The notes under the pieces were generated by a model. The model worked only from the letters and a program-made list of their open reading frames with translations, was not told the origin of the DNA and searched no databases. 64,000 nt of DNA, taken from the NCBI RefSeq assembly GCF_021347895.1, contig NC_067130.1, positions 31,677,823 through 31,741,822 on the forward strand. Direction: 5' to 3'. The position numbers were made by a program, and so were the translations under genes. Positions 44,101-54,569 of the stretch are shown here, piece after piece; the first letter of the stretch is position 1; every line of letters starts with the position of its first letter. The stretch comes from Acanthochromis polyacanthus. Its lineage: Eukaryota; Chordata; Actinopteri; Pomacentridae.

Positions 44101-45581
44101 ACACATGCAGCTGAAACCAATGCAGGAAAATTTTCGTTGAACCAATTGCACGTTTAAATAATATTCAAAAATGTAATAAAGAAAAAAAAGTTGATCTCAA
44201 ATACACAACTTTATAATCATTTTACCTTCTGCAAAGTGAATGGGGCTGTAGTTCTTCCAACAGTTACTATCTGAGATATACTACATCTTTAAATAACTTT
44301 TTTATTAATGTTTTTGTGTGCTTTCTGCTAGAAATAGTAGGGTGAAAGTGTGACAAGCTCTGCTTCACTCGTCTCAGTGATCATATACAGGGCACTTAAT
44401 GCTCAGGTTGAATGTAATGAATCATTACATTGACAGTAACTTAGAGATTTGAAAAAGTGCTTTTCTCTTTTACATTACCTCAGTGTTTGTACAGAAATGT
44501 AGAAGATATGCAAACTGTTCTGAAAAAACAGTTTCTAATTGAAGGAGATTTTCCTTTTTTCAACAAGACTTATCAACATTGGTACATCATTAACTAACAG
44601 AAAAGTTCAATTGTTTTGTTCGTCGGTGTAAAACTACCCAAAAAAGTTCCTTTTTCAGCAGGTTAATCACAAGTTAACACTACTTTTCTTCATTTTTGTC
44701 ATTTTTACAGTTTAGATTTACCATTAAATCAGAGAAAATGTCCAACTTTCCACAACAGATCCACCATTAGACAACACCTAATGTTGATACTTATTTGAAA
44801 TAATAGTTTCATCATTGGAAAATGTCCTCTTTTTTGTGTTTACATGCCATTCAAACACAAGAAAATGTCCTGTTTCCAAAAGCTTTTTAGTATTTATTGT
44901 TTGCAATGCATAAACCATCAAAATACACAAATCATTCAGAAAATTTCACTTTCTAAACCCTGATTTTCGAGGATAAACTCATGAGACATTATTTGTTTCT
45001 GGAAAAATCAACTTGGTTCATTAAACAAACCAATAAATGTTGACATATTTTATCATTCATTTCATCCACCACCAGTCTGTTCAGTTAGTTTGTCTCCACT
45101 GTATCAGAAGATAATCAGTGTTGTCCTCATTGATTATTGGTAGAATAATAATAATTGTGCAGGTCTACATTCTGAAGCATTCAAGAAAACAGTAATAATC
45201 ATCAACTACATGAATCTACATTTTTTTGTACTGATCAAGCCTTTCCATTGACAATCAGGATTTTCAAACACAACATTAGAAGCTCATTTCCCCACAAGTC
45301 ATGTACAATAACTTTAGTACATTTAATAAAGAAGCCCAGCAACATTTTAGCTTCTTACTGTGAGTATTTTCAGAGTCACAAATGAAAATGATGGAGCAAG
45401 TTTGATTCTCCGTCCTCGTAATTTCATTTTCAGTTTATGTGTGCAGAAAGTCAAAGATTCACTCCAGTCAACACTCAATAACAGATATTTGGGACTTTTG
45501 GAGCAGAAACACCACAGCACAGAGACAAAAATCAATTTTCACGAACAGATTTTCACTCGTTGGCTCCTTTATAACATCTGT
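44101..45581. other. 3' flank of TRIM copy 2
   Basis: From about 44400 it matches the flank of copy 1. Before that, no feature is recognised. Confidence 0.5.
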
Positions 45582-47564
45582 CTACTTGAGCTTACAAAGT
45601 TCGACAGGTCCATGAACTGTAAATCCAGCATAGAGAGGCTGAGTGAATGTGGTCTGGACTCTGTGGATCAAAGTCATGGTGTCAGAGACTCTGTAGAAGG
45701 ACAGAATACCTGCACTGTGATCCAGATAGACTCCAATTCTGGAGGACCGAGGACCTGAGATGGGAGTTTTGATGCTGTTGTGAATGAAAGTGCATTTTGA
45801 TGAACTTTCTAAAGCCCAAGATCTGTCGTCGTACCCAAATTTACTTTCTGGTCCTGTTCTGCTAATATCCTTGTATGTGACTGCTACTGAAGCTGTAGCT
45901 CCTCTTTGTTCAACCTCCCAGTAACAACGTCCAGTCAGACTCTCTCTGCTCAGGACCTGCTGCTTTTCCATGAATCTGTCTGGATGATAATCAGATGTTA
46001 GTTTCGGAGTCCAGTCTACTGTTGCTTTCCTGTTTCCCTCAGACAATAATAACCATCTGTTTGCTGTGTTTGGATCCAGTGTGAGGTGATGTGAATACTG
46101 TAGGAACTCTGCTCTGGTCTTTGTTTCTGCTGGTGACAGAGTCTTGAATCCTGAAACATTCCCTGATCTTGGTGAGGTCTTGGTCCAATCTTCTTTCAGA
46201 AAATCTTGTAGTTTTACTCTGGTCTTTGGTTCTGCTGGTGATAGGGTCTTGAATCCTGAAACATTCCCTGATCTTGGTGACGTCTTGCACCAGTCTTCTT
46301 TCAGAACATCTTGTAGTTTTACTCTGGTCTTTGTTTCTGCTGGTGATAGGGTCTTGAATCCTGAAACATTCCCTGATCTTGGTGACGTCTTGGACCAGTC
46401 TTCTTTCAGAATATCCTGTAGTTTTACTCTGGTCTTTGGTTCTGTGGGTGATAGGGTCTTGATTCCTGAATCATCCTCTGGTCTTGGTAAGGTCTTGGTC
46501 CAGTCTTCTTTCAGAATATCCTGTAGTTTATCTGTGGTCTTTGACACAGCCACTGTAACGTCATCAAAGTATTGCAGACTGTGAACACTGGAGATGTTGG
46601 CTGGGTTTGTGGATTCACTGAGATGTGACATCAGACGATAATTGTGTAGAAACTGGATGTGGTCTTCTGTTTGTGAGAGCTGCTCCAGCTCAGAGCTTCT
46701 CCTTCTCAACTCAACAAGCTCCTGCTTCAACTTCTCCTCAAGATCTCTGACTTTTCTCACCTCATCTGTCTGCTTGGATCTGATCTGCTGCTTCACATCA
46801 GAGTTTCTTTTCTCAATGAGATGGATGAGATCTTTGAAGATCTTCTCACTGTTGGCTACAGCTTTGTCAGCAGACTGATTGATGACCTTCACCTCCTGCT
46901 GAAGCATCCTCACATCTTTCTCTCTGTCCTGGATTCTCTGATGGATCTTCTCTTGATTCAACCCAACAACTCGTTGCTTGTCGTTCCGTTCTGCTGCAGC
47001 TGAAACTGTATCATGACCTCTATGTTCATCCAAGGAGCACAGATAACAGATACACTGCTGATCAGTGCGGCAGAAAATCTTCATCACCTCATTGTGACCA
47101 GAGCAGATGTTCTCCTGAAGCTTCTTGGATGGGTCCACCAGCTTGTGATTCTTTAATGCAGCAACATGATAGTGAGGCTGGAGGTGTTGGTCACAATAAG
47201 AGACCAGACACTGCAGACAGGACTTGACAGCTTTCAGTTTTCTCCCAGTGCAGAAATCACAGGACACATCTCCAGGTCCAGCATAGCACAGTTCAGCTGG
47301 AGCAGATTCAAGTCTTGTCTTCTTCAGCTCTTCTATTAAATCTGCCAACACGGTGTTTTTCTTCAGGTCAGGCCTCGGTCTGAATGTCTGTCTGCACTGA
47401 GGACAGCTGTAAGTTTGCCCCAGATACTGTCCATCCCAGCACTCTTTAATACAGTTCATACAGTAGTTGTGTCCACAGGGAATAGTCACCGGATCCTTCA
47501 GTAGATCCAAACAGATCGAACAGCTGAGTTTCTCCTGGTCCATCTGAATTCTTTGCTGCGCCAT
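45582..47564 (-). CDS. TRIM protein copy 2 with expanded linker repeat
   Basis: 660 residues from MAQQRIQMDQ at 47564. The open frame extends 35 codons further upstream to 47669, but paralogues start here. Domains are RING (CSICLDLL, CGHNYC, CPQC), a B-box1-like cluster, B-box2 (CSGHNEVMKIFC, CYLCSLDEHRGHD), coiled coil and PRY-SPRY from LTLDPNTAN. Between coiled coil and PRY are three extra copies of a 35-residue unit with motifs FKTLSPAExKTRV and KLQDxLKEDW. This makes the protein about 75-95 residues longer than its relatives. Probable E3 ligase. No stops or frame shifts. Confidence 0.9.
   Translation of the reverse strand: MAQQRIQMDQEKLSCSICLDLLKDPVTIPCGHNYCMNCIKECWDGQYLGQTYSCPQCRQTFRPRPDLKKNTVLADLIEELKKTRLESAPAELCYAGPGDVSCDFCTGRKLKAVKSCLQCLVSYCDQHLQPHYHVAALKNHKLVDPSKKLQENICSGHNEVMKIFCRTDQQCICYLCSLDEHRGHDTVSAAAERNDKQRVVGLNQEKIHQRIQDREKDVRMLQQEVKVINQSADKAVANSEKIFKDLIHLIEKRNSDVKQQIRSKQTDEVRKVRDLEEKLKQELVELRRRSSELEQLSQTEDHIQFLHNYRLMSHLSESTNPANISSVHSLQYFDDVTVAVSKTTDKLQDILKEDWTKTLPRPEDDSGIKTLSPTEPKTRVKLQDILKEDWSKTSPRSGNVSGFKTLSPAETKTRVKLQDVLKEDWCKTSPRSGNVSGFKTLSPAEPKTRVKLQDFLKEDWTKTSPRSGNVSGFKTLSPAETKTRAEFLQYSHHLTLDPNTANRWLLLSEGNRKATVDWTPKLTSDYHPDRFMEKQQVLSRESLTGRCYWEVEQRGATASVAVTYKDISRTGPESKFGYDDRSWALESSSKCTFIHNSIKTPISGPRSSRIGVYLDHSAGILSFYRVSDTMTLIHRVQTTFTQPLYAGFTVHGPVELCKLK
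46141..46560 (-). repeat. 105-bp in-frame tandem repeat in TRIM copy 2
   Basis: The phrase GTCTTGAATCCTGAAACATT starts at 46141, 46246 and 46351, and a diverged copy starts at 46456: period exactly 105 bp or 35 codons. The copies differ at a few sites (DILKEDW, DVLKEDW, DFLKEDW). Confidence 0.95.
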
Positions 47565-47596
47565 TTCACCTCTCAGAGACGGCGACTGTGAAAATG

Positions 47597-47606
47597 TTTC
47601 ACTTCT
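47597..47606 (-). promoter_or_regulatory. Weakened IRF/ETS-like site before TRIM copy 2
   Basis: AGAAGTGAAA on the minus strand, in the same place as the ISRE of copy 1 but with one half-site changed. It lies 33 nt before the ATG. Confidence 0.35.
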
Positions 47607-48936
47607 TACATCAGAAATACGCTGATAAATGATCCACACGCAAACTGAGTTCTCATTCTTCCTGTTCAATCACTAATGCCCAGAATCTGGTTTGACAGCA
47701 CTCACACTTGACACCGTGTTGGTTACACCCATCTGCCACCCATCTGTGAAGGGTTGAAGGAATCAGGAAACCTGTAGACTAAATGGGACTAACTGCTGTT
47801 ACAGACAGGTTGACGAAGGAGTGCCACATTCTTTTCTTGTGCCAATTTCCTCCCAAACAACATTCTCCTCTGAACTGGAATGTCTGCACTGAATGAGCAT
47901 GAGCATCAGTGTTATAGATTATTGGAAGAGGAGTAGCTTGAACTGTGATTGTGTGTTCACTGTTAACTGATTGTGTGTGACGTAATTGCATTGGGCCTAA
48001 CATGCTGCAACAACTCCTGTTTCTAAACAAAAATGCATGAACTCTGCCTTGTCCTTTCAATAACATGTTCACAAGCACTCAAATTTCAGATGAGTTTCAC
48101 AAAACTTTCATTTTAATTTGACATTTTCCCTTATATTCCCTTGCTATTTTTTGTCAGTTCTGCTTTTGACACACTGCATGAGGCAGTCATGTTACATTGG
48201 TTATATTCATAATAATTGGATTACACACACTTTTCTTTCATTCAGTCAACACTTTAAAAAAAAAAAAATTAACAACCTGGTGTCCATATGTGAGAAGGAA
48301 TGAAACTTGTTCAGTGGCACAGTCTTTATCCATGTTGCCTGCAATAATTTATTAAGTCCAGCAGATGTCAGTCTTGAGGTATTCACCAACACACAGTCAA
48401 CACAGTGACACTCCATGAGGCATCATCAACCCATCACTGCAGCTCTGTGGATATTTTCTCTTTTTCAGATCATTCTCTGTAAACCTTAGAGATGATTGTA
48501 GTGAAAATCCCAGTAGATCAGCAGTTTTATTTTACTGTATAGAGCCTGTAGTGCATCATCAGTAGAGAACATAAGTGGCTGCTCTTTTATAATCTTTCTT
48601 TAAACTCCAACCTGTCAGGGAGGGAGGAAATCAGAGGACTGATCTGAAACGATTTCTTTCTGCTGCTGGGACTCTTATGTTTGTTGGGTTTGTCATTCTT
48701 TCACCACCAGGACTCTCCCTTGACTTAGCTTTCCCCGTTTTTTCACCCATTATCATGCAGTCATTTTCTCTTTTTTCAACAACACTTATTATCACCATTG
48801 TTACATCATTAACTAACAGAAAAAATAGATTTATTTGATTGCAGGCATAAAATTGACCCAAAAAGTTCTTTTTGCAGCAGGTTTATCACAAGTTAACATT
48901 ACCTTTTAAAACTTTTGTCATTTTTAGACTTTAGAT

Positions 48937-49418
48937 CAGGGATTAAAGTTTTCCATCACCACGACGGATTTCCGTCAAATGGAAAAATTGAGGGGGGAGA
49001 AAGTCATATTTCAGTAACTTCCCCACGTGTTTCACGGAGTCCAGTCAGCACCGTCCTGGGTCTGCTGTCCTGAATCTGCAGAGCTCTGGTCTGCAGATCT
49101 TTAACACAGACATGCCACACACAGGGGGCTGATAGGTTTAACAGTGATGATAATAAGATGACTTCTTTATTTTAAGGTCGGGAGGAGAGATTGATGACTG
49201 TTTATCTTTGGAAGGAAACGCTGCTCATTATGTGCCTCAGAAACACATGGACAAGTCAAGCTTTACTGAAGTTCAGCCTCCAGACGCTAACTATAGTTTA
49301 GTGCTAACAAGTGGCTTTCATTATGAAAGAACCACAGCAAAAAGGTAAGAAGACAGAACTGATCTACATGTACCTTCATAGTGGGGTTAATAGCTTATCT
49401 CCTCTTACCGGTATATGA

Positions 49419-49514
<96 letters not shown>

Positions 49515-50170
49515 GTGCATGCTGCTGCTGTGTGCGCCGCAGCCTTATGTGGTTATGCGCCCGACTGCATAAGTGCTTTATTTTGACCCGTTTAGCATCT
49601 TATTTCTATCTGTGTGGTACAGTACCAAGATAAAACTGAATGAATGAGTAACACCCTTGGTATTTGCAAAGCCACTGTATTTTAAATACCCTCAGAGAGT
49701 ATCTGTAACAGAATATAATTTCTGTTTGTACAGTTGACGTAATTTCTTCCAATCAAAAGAGAACATGGTATTGGTGGGAGGGGATTGTGGACGCAGGTTT
49801 GACGACGTTTTTCACTCATTTTTTGGAGTAAGGTTTTCTTCTAGTTATTATTTTCACTTGCTTCAAATGTTTTCATACCCTTTAAAATTAGCCAGAGAGC
49901 ACCAAAATTGAGCTGAAGCTTTAAAGATTTTCTGGGGGAGGACCCTTAGACCCCCAACCAATACCACTCATGACATTTTTTTCTTGCTAGGTTACTAATC
50001 TTCTACACCTGTACACTCTCCCATTCAGTGTGTTTTACGGTATTGTCAAATTTGACTATATAAAATTGTATGCTATAGTAGTATTGTATTGCATCATTTT
50101 TAATAGTGGCCAATGATTTTGACCAAAAGAAAACTTTCAGTCGGATGAAAAAATTTTGCTTTAATCCCTG
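48937..50170. mobile_element. hAT-type non-autonomous element, 1234 bp
   Basis: Ends CAGGGATTAAAG and CTTTAATCCCTG are perfect 12-bp inverted repeats, flanked by the exact 8-bp duplication CTTTAGAT (48929-48936 and 50171-50178). It splits the 3' flank of TRIM block 3. It contains a long GT microsatellite and no transposase. Confidence 0.92.
49422..49513. repeat. (GT)n microsatellite
   Basis: About 45 GT units inside the hAT element. The long Cys/Val frames across it are artefacts. Confidence 0.97.
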
Positions 50171-51088
50171 CTTTAGATTTACAATTAAACAAAAGAAAAT
50201 GTCCAATTTTCCACAATAGATCCACCACAGGCAATGTTGATTATTCGTTGAAATTACAGATTTACTGTAAAATTTTAGGAAAATATCCTGTTTTTTCCTG
50301 TTCACATAGCATTGAAACACAATGTTCTGTTTCCCAAACCCTTTTTTAATATTTTTGTTTGTTTATAATACATGAACCATCATAATACAGAAATCACACA
50401 GAAAATGTCACTTTCTAAACACTGATTTTCAAGAATAAACTAATGAGACATCACTTGTTTCAGGAAAAATCAACTTTGTTCATTAATCAAATCAATAAAT
50501 GTTGACATATTTATCATTCATTTCATCCACCACCAGTCTGTTCAGTTAGTTTGTCTCCACTGTATCAGAAGATAATCAGTGTTGTCCTTATTGATTATTG
50601 TAGAGTCATAATAATAATACAGGTCTACATTCTTAAGCATTCAAGAAAACAGTAAAAATCATCAACTACGTTAATCTACATTTTTTATACTGATCAAACA
50701 TATCCATTGGCAATCAGGATTTTCAAACACAACAGTATTAGAAGCTCATTTCCCCACAAGTCATGTACAGTAACTTTAGCACATTTAAGGAAGCCCAGCA
50801 ACATTTTACCTTCTTACTGTGAGTATTTTCAGAGTTATAAATGAAAATGATGGAGCAAGTTTGATTCTCTGTCCTTGTGATTTTATTCTACTTGAAGCAG
50901 CTGCACACTTTGAGGACAGCATCTGCTTTGACTAAAATGGTTTTTATGTGTGCAGAAAGTCAAAGATTCACTCCAGTCAACAATCAGTGACATTTTTAGG
51001 ACTTTTGGAGCAGAAACACCACAGCACAGAGACAAAAATCAATTTACATGAACAGATTTTCACTCGTTGGCTCCTTTATAACATCTGT

Positions 51089-52909
51089 CTACTTGAGCTC
51101 ACACAGTTCAACAGAGTCAGTAACTCTAAATCCAGCATAGAGAGGTTGAGTGAATGTGGTCTGGACTCTGTGGATCAAAGTCATGGTGTCAGAGACTTTG
51201 TAGAAGGACAGAATACCTGCACTGTGATCCAGATAGACTCCGATTCTAAAAGAGCGAGGATGAGAGATGAGAGTTTTGATGCTGTTGTGCACGAAGGTGC
51301 ATTTGTATGAATTTTCTAAAGCCCAAGATCTGTCGTTGTACCCAAATTTACTTTCTGGTCCTGTTCTGCTAATATCCTTGTATGTGACTGCTACTGAAAC
51401 TGTAGCTCCTCTTTGTTCAACCTCCCAGTAACAACGTCCAGTCAGACTCTCTCTGCTCAGGACCTGCCACTTTTCCATGAATCTGTCTGGATGATGATCA
51501 GATGGTAGTTTCAGTGTCCAGTCGACTGTTGCTTTCCTGTTCCCCTCCGACAATAATAACCATCTGTTTGCTGTGTTTGGATCCAGTGTGAGGTGACGTG
51601 AATACTTTAGGAACTCTGCTCTGGTCTTTGGTTCTGCTGGTGGTAGTGTCGGCGGCGGGTTAACATCTATTCCATTCCTTAACTCAGTCCTCGAGCCTGA
51701 AACATCCTGTTCTGTCAAAGACCAAGTTTGCAGTCTTGAATCATGCTTTCTTTTCCTAAACCGACTTCTCAAAGTTGGAACATTCTCTGATCTCTGTGAC
51801 TGAATCTTCAATCCTGAAATATCCTCAGGTCTTGGTAAAGTCTTGGTCCAGTCTTCTTTCAGAATATCCTGTAGTTTATCTCTGGTCTTTGATACAGCCA
51901 CTGTAACGTCATCAAAGTATTGCAGACGGTGAACACTGGAGATGTTGGCTGGGTTTGTGGATTCACTGAGATGTGACATGAAAGGATAATCATGTAGAAA
52001 CTGGATGTGGTCTTCTGTTTGTGAGAGCTGCTCCAGCTCAGAGCTTCTCCTTCTCAACTCAGCAAGCTCCTGCTTCAACTTCTCCTCAAGATTTCTGACT
52101 TTTCTCACCTCATCTGTCTGCTTGGATCTGATCTGCTGCTTCACATCACAGTTTCTTTTCTCAATGAAACGGATGAGATCTTTGAAGGTCTTCTCACTGT
52201 TGGCTACAGCTTTGTCAGCAGACTGATTGATGGCCTTCACCTCCTGCTGAAGCATCCTCACATCTTTCTCTCTGTCCTGGATTCTCTGATGGATCTTCTC
52301 TTGATTCAACCCAACAACTCGTTGTTTGTTGTTCCATTCTGCTGCAGCTGAAACTGTATCATGACCTCTATGTTCATCCAAGCACAGATAACAGATACAC
52401 TGCTGATCAGTGCGGCAGAAAATCTTCATCACCTCATTGTGACCAGAGCAGATGTTCTCCTGAAGCTTCTTGGACGGGTCCACCAGTTTGTGATTCTTTA
52501 ATGCAGCAACATGATAGTGAGGCTGGAGGTGTTGGTCACAGTAAGAGACCAGACACTGCAGACAGGACTTGAAAGCTTTCAGTTTTCTCCCAGTGCAGAA
52601 ATCACAGGACACATCTCCAGGTCCAGCATAGCAGAGATCGGCTGTAGCAGATTGACGTCCTGTCTTCTTCACTTCTTCCACTAAATCTGCTAAAATGGTG
52701 TTTTTTCTCAGATAAGGCCTCGGCCTGAACATCTGTCTGCACTGAGGACAGCTGTAGAAATGCTTCTGATCCTCTCCATCCCAGTGACTTCCAATACAGT
52801 CCATACAGTAGCTGTGTCCACAGTTAATAGTCACCGGATCCTTCAGTAGATCCAAACAGATTGAACAACAGAGTTTCTCCTGGTCCATCTGAATTCCTTG
52901 CTGCTCCAT
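51089..52909 (-). CDS. TRIM protein copy 3
   Basis: 606 residues starting MEQQGIQMDQEKLCC. It has RING (CSICLDLL, CGHSYC, CPQC), a B-box1-like cluster, B-box2, coiled coil and PRY-SPRY. In B-box2 the stretch reads CYLCLDEHRGH where the other copies have CYLCSLDEH: one codon is lost, shortening the Cys-to-His spacing by one, which may weaken zinc binding. The linker is the most divergent, with a basic stretch RSRFRKRKHDSR and an acidic Ser-rich part. The frame is intact. Confidence 0.9.
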   Translation of the reverse strand: MEQQGIQMDQEKLCCSICLDLLKDPVTINCGHSYCMDCIGSHWDGEDQKHFYSCPQCRQMFRPRPYLRKNTILADLVEEVKKTGRQSATADLCYAGPGDVSCDFCTGRKLKAFKSCLQCLVSYCDQHLQPHYHVAALKNHKLVDPSKKLQENICSGHNEVMKIFCRTDQQCICYLCLDEHRGHDTVSAAAEWNNKQRVVGLNQEKIHQRIQDREKDVRMLQQEVKAINQSADKAVANSEKTFKDLIRFIEKRNCDVKQQIRSKQTDEVRKVRNLEEKLKQELAELRRRSSELEQLSQTEDHIQFLHDYPFMSHLSESTNPANISSVHRLQYFDDVTVAVSKTRDKLQDILKEDWTKTLPRPEDISGLKIQSQRSENVPTLRSRFRKRKHDSRLQTWSLTEQDVSGSRTELRNGIDVNPPPTLPPAEPKTRAEFLKYSRHLTLDPNTANRWLLLSEGNRKATVDWTLKLPSDHHPDRFMEKWQVLSRESLTGRCYWEVEQRGATVSVAVTYKDISRTGPESKFGYNDRSWALENSYKCTFVHNSIKTLISHPRSFRIGVYLDHSAGILSFYKVSDTMTLIHRVQTTFTQPLYAGFRVTDSVELCELK

Positions 52910-52941
52910 TTCACCTCTCAGAGACGCTGAATGTCAGATCG

Positions 52942-52951
52942 TTTCACTTCC
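52942..52951 (-). promoter_or_regulatory. ETS-IRF composite element (EICE-like) before TRIM copy 3
   Basis: GGAAGTGAAA on the minus strand fits GGAANNGAAA, bound by PU.1 with IRF4/8. It lies 33 nt before the ATG. Confidence 0.5.
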
Positions 52952-54569
52952 TCACATGAGACAGAGAAACTGATCTAACTCTTCACATTCACTCTCTGGT
53001 ATGACTTGTACTTCACAGCATGTTGGTTACACCCATCTGTAGACTTGAGATCTCTAAAGGGTTGCAGGAAACATGTGGACTGGATGGGATTGGTTGTTCT
53101 TGAAAGCAGGAAAAGGAGGAGGAGTTCTCAGGTTTCAGTACAACCCAGGAAGAGGAGCCTCTGTATCAGCTTGGTGTTTTTGTAGCCACTATTGAAAGAG
53201 TTTGTGTCACCAGATTGGATGAATTCAGCCCAAAAAAGTTCCACTTTGCTGTTATGGGAATATATGTAATCTTTGGGGAAATCCGGTTCGCGTTTTTACT
53301 CTTACTTTACTTAGAGTGATAAGAGAAAGGGTGAGGGCCTCACAATGAATGTGAATGAGAAATGGTGAAATGCTGGCACATTAGCATTAAAGAGCAGTTC
53401 TGCACTAAGGATGTGGAATTACTGGCAGTCAGTCTGTTCTATCTGCCCCGAGAGTATTCACATGTAATAGCTGAGTCTGTGAACTCATCCACAGTGAAGT
53501 GTCCCAGCTGCAAACATCTCACCCTCAGTCTCTTATTATCTTCTCTGGAGACTTTAATCATACATTGCTCTCTGCCGCTCTTCCCACATTCACCCAGTAA
53601 ATGACCTGCCATACCACAGACAGTAAAACCTTGGACCTATTGTATGCAAACATCAAGGATTAATACAGCTCCTCCCCCTCCCCCCGCTGGGCCGCTCAGA
53701 TCACAACCTGATGAGACTGCAGCCATTTGCATATCCATGGTGAAGAAACAACCCCCACCATAAGGTATGTGAAGAAGTGGTGTGACGAGTTCACTGAGGT
53801 GCTGCAGGACTGTTTCAAGACCACAGACTGGCATTTGCTGTGTGGTTCACATGGGGAGGACATTGATTCAGTGACAGACTGTGTTACGGACTCCATCAAC
53901 TTCTGTGCAGAGAAGATCATACCGACCAGGAAAGTACGGTGTTTCTCCAACAGAAAACCCTGATTGACCCCAGAACTGAAGGCCCTGCTGATGGAGAAGA
54001 GGAGGTTTTTTGGATCTGGGGACAAAGAGAAGCTGAGGAGGGTGCAGAAGTAGATAAAGAAGAAGATCAGCAAGAACAAGGCCAGCTACCGGACCAAGAT
54101 GGAATCTCACCTGCAGGACAATAACACAACAGAGGTCTGGAGAGACCTTAGATCCATCTCTGGTTCCAGCAGAGGCCATGAGAGGGAAGCTACAGCAGGA
54201 GACCAGGAGTGGATCAATGAGCAATGAGCTGAATCTGTTCTTTAACAGGTTTGACTCTGCTCCCACTCCTCCCCCCTCTCATCAAAGCAACAACCAGCCA
54301 GTTCCTTCTTCACACCTCAGCCCAGCAACACAAACAACACCACCTCTCCTCCTCTCCCAGCCTACCACCACCTCTGGACTCCACATACAGCCCCATCAAC
54401 CCCTCCTCGTCTCACCCCCCACCACCATCACCCCTCCTCCACCACTGTCACCCCTCCTCCACCACCCCCAGCCTCTCCATAACAGCTGATTAGGTGCGAA
54501 GTGAATTTAAAAAGATCAAGACCAGAAAGGCTGCAGGTCCTGATGGGATCATCTCCAGACTCCTTAGAG

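Larger units (their letters stand above)
44400..47790 (-). repeat. TRIM duplication block 2
   Basis: Second copy of the TRIM-containing block. Upstream similarity fades near 47760; 47790-48480 is unique, with no gene seen. Confidence 0.7.
48500..53215 (-). repeat. TRIM duplication block 3
   Basis: Left part 48500-48936, then the hAT insert, then 50171-53215 with the gene. It ends where LINE sequence starts near 53220-53290. Confidence 0.7.

Noticed and set aside
46141..46560. Regular direct repeats that might suggest a CRISPR array
   Set aside because: The units are contiguous, 105 bp long, in frame and without spacers, in a eukaryotic gene.
46144..46584. 146-codon plus-strand frame
   Set aside because: It is antisense to the 105-bp repeat of TRIM copy 2; the repeat keeps both strands open.
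47565..47669. 35-codon N-terminal extension of TRIM copy 2
   Set aside because: It covers the conserved upstream region with the IRF-like site, and paralogues start at the internal Met.
49381..49633. Two Cys/Val repeat frames
   Set aside because: Translations of a GT microsatellite inside a hAT element.
54178..54493. Pro/Thr/Ser-rich frames
   Set aside because: Low-complexity part of the LINE between endonuclease and reverse transcriptase, with stops on both sides.
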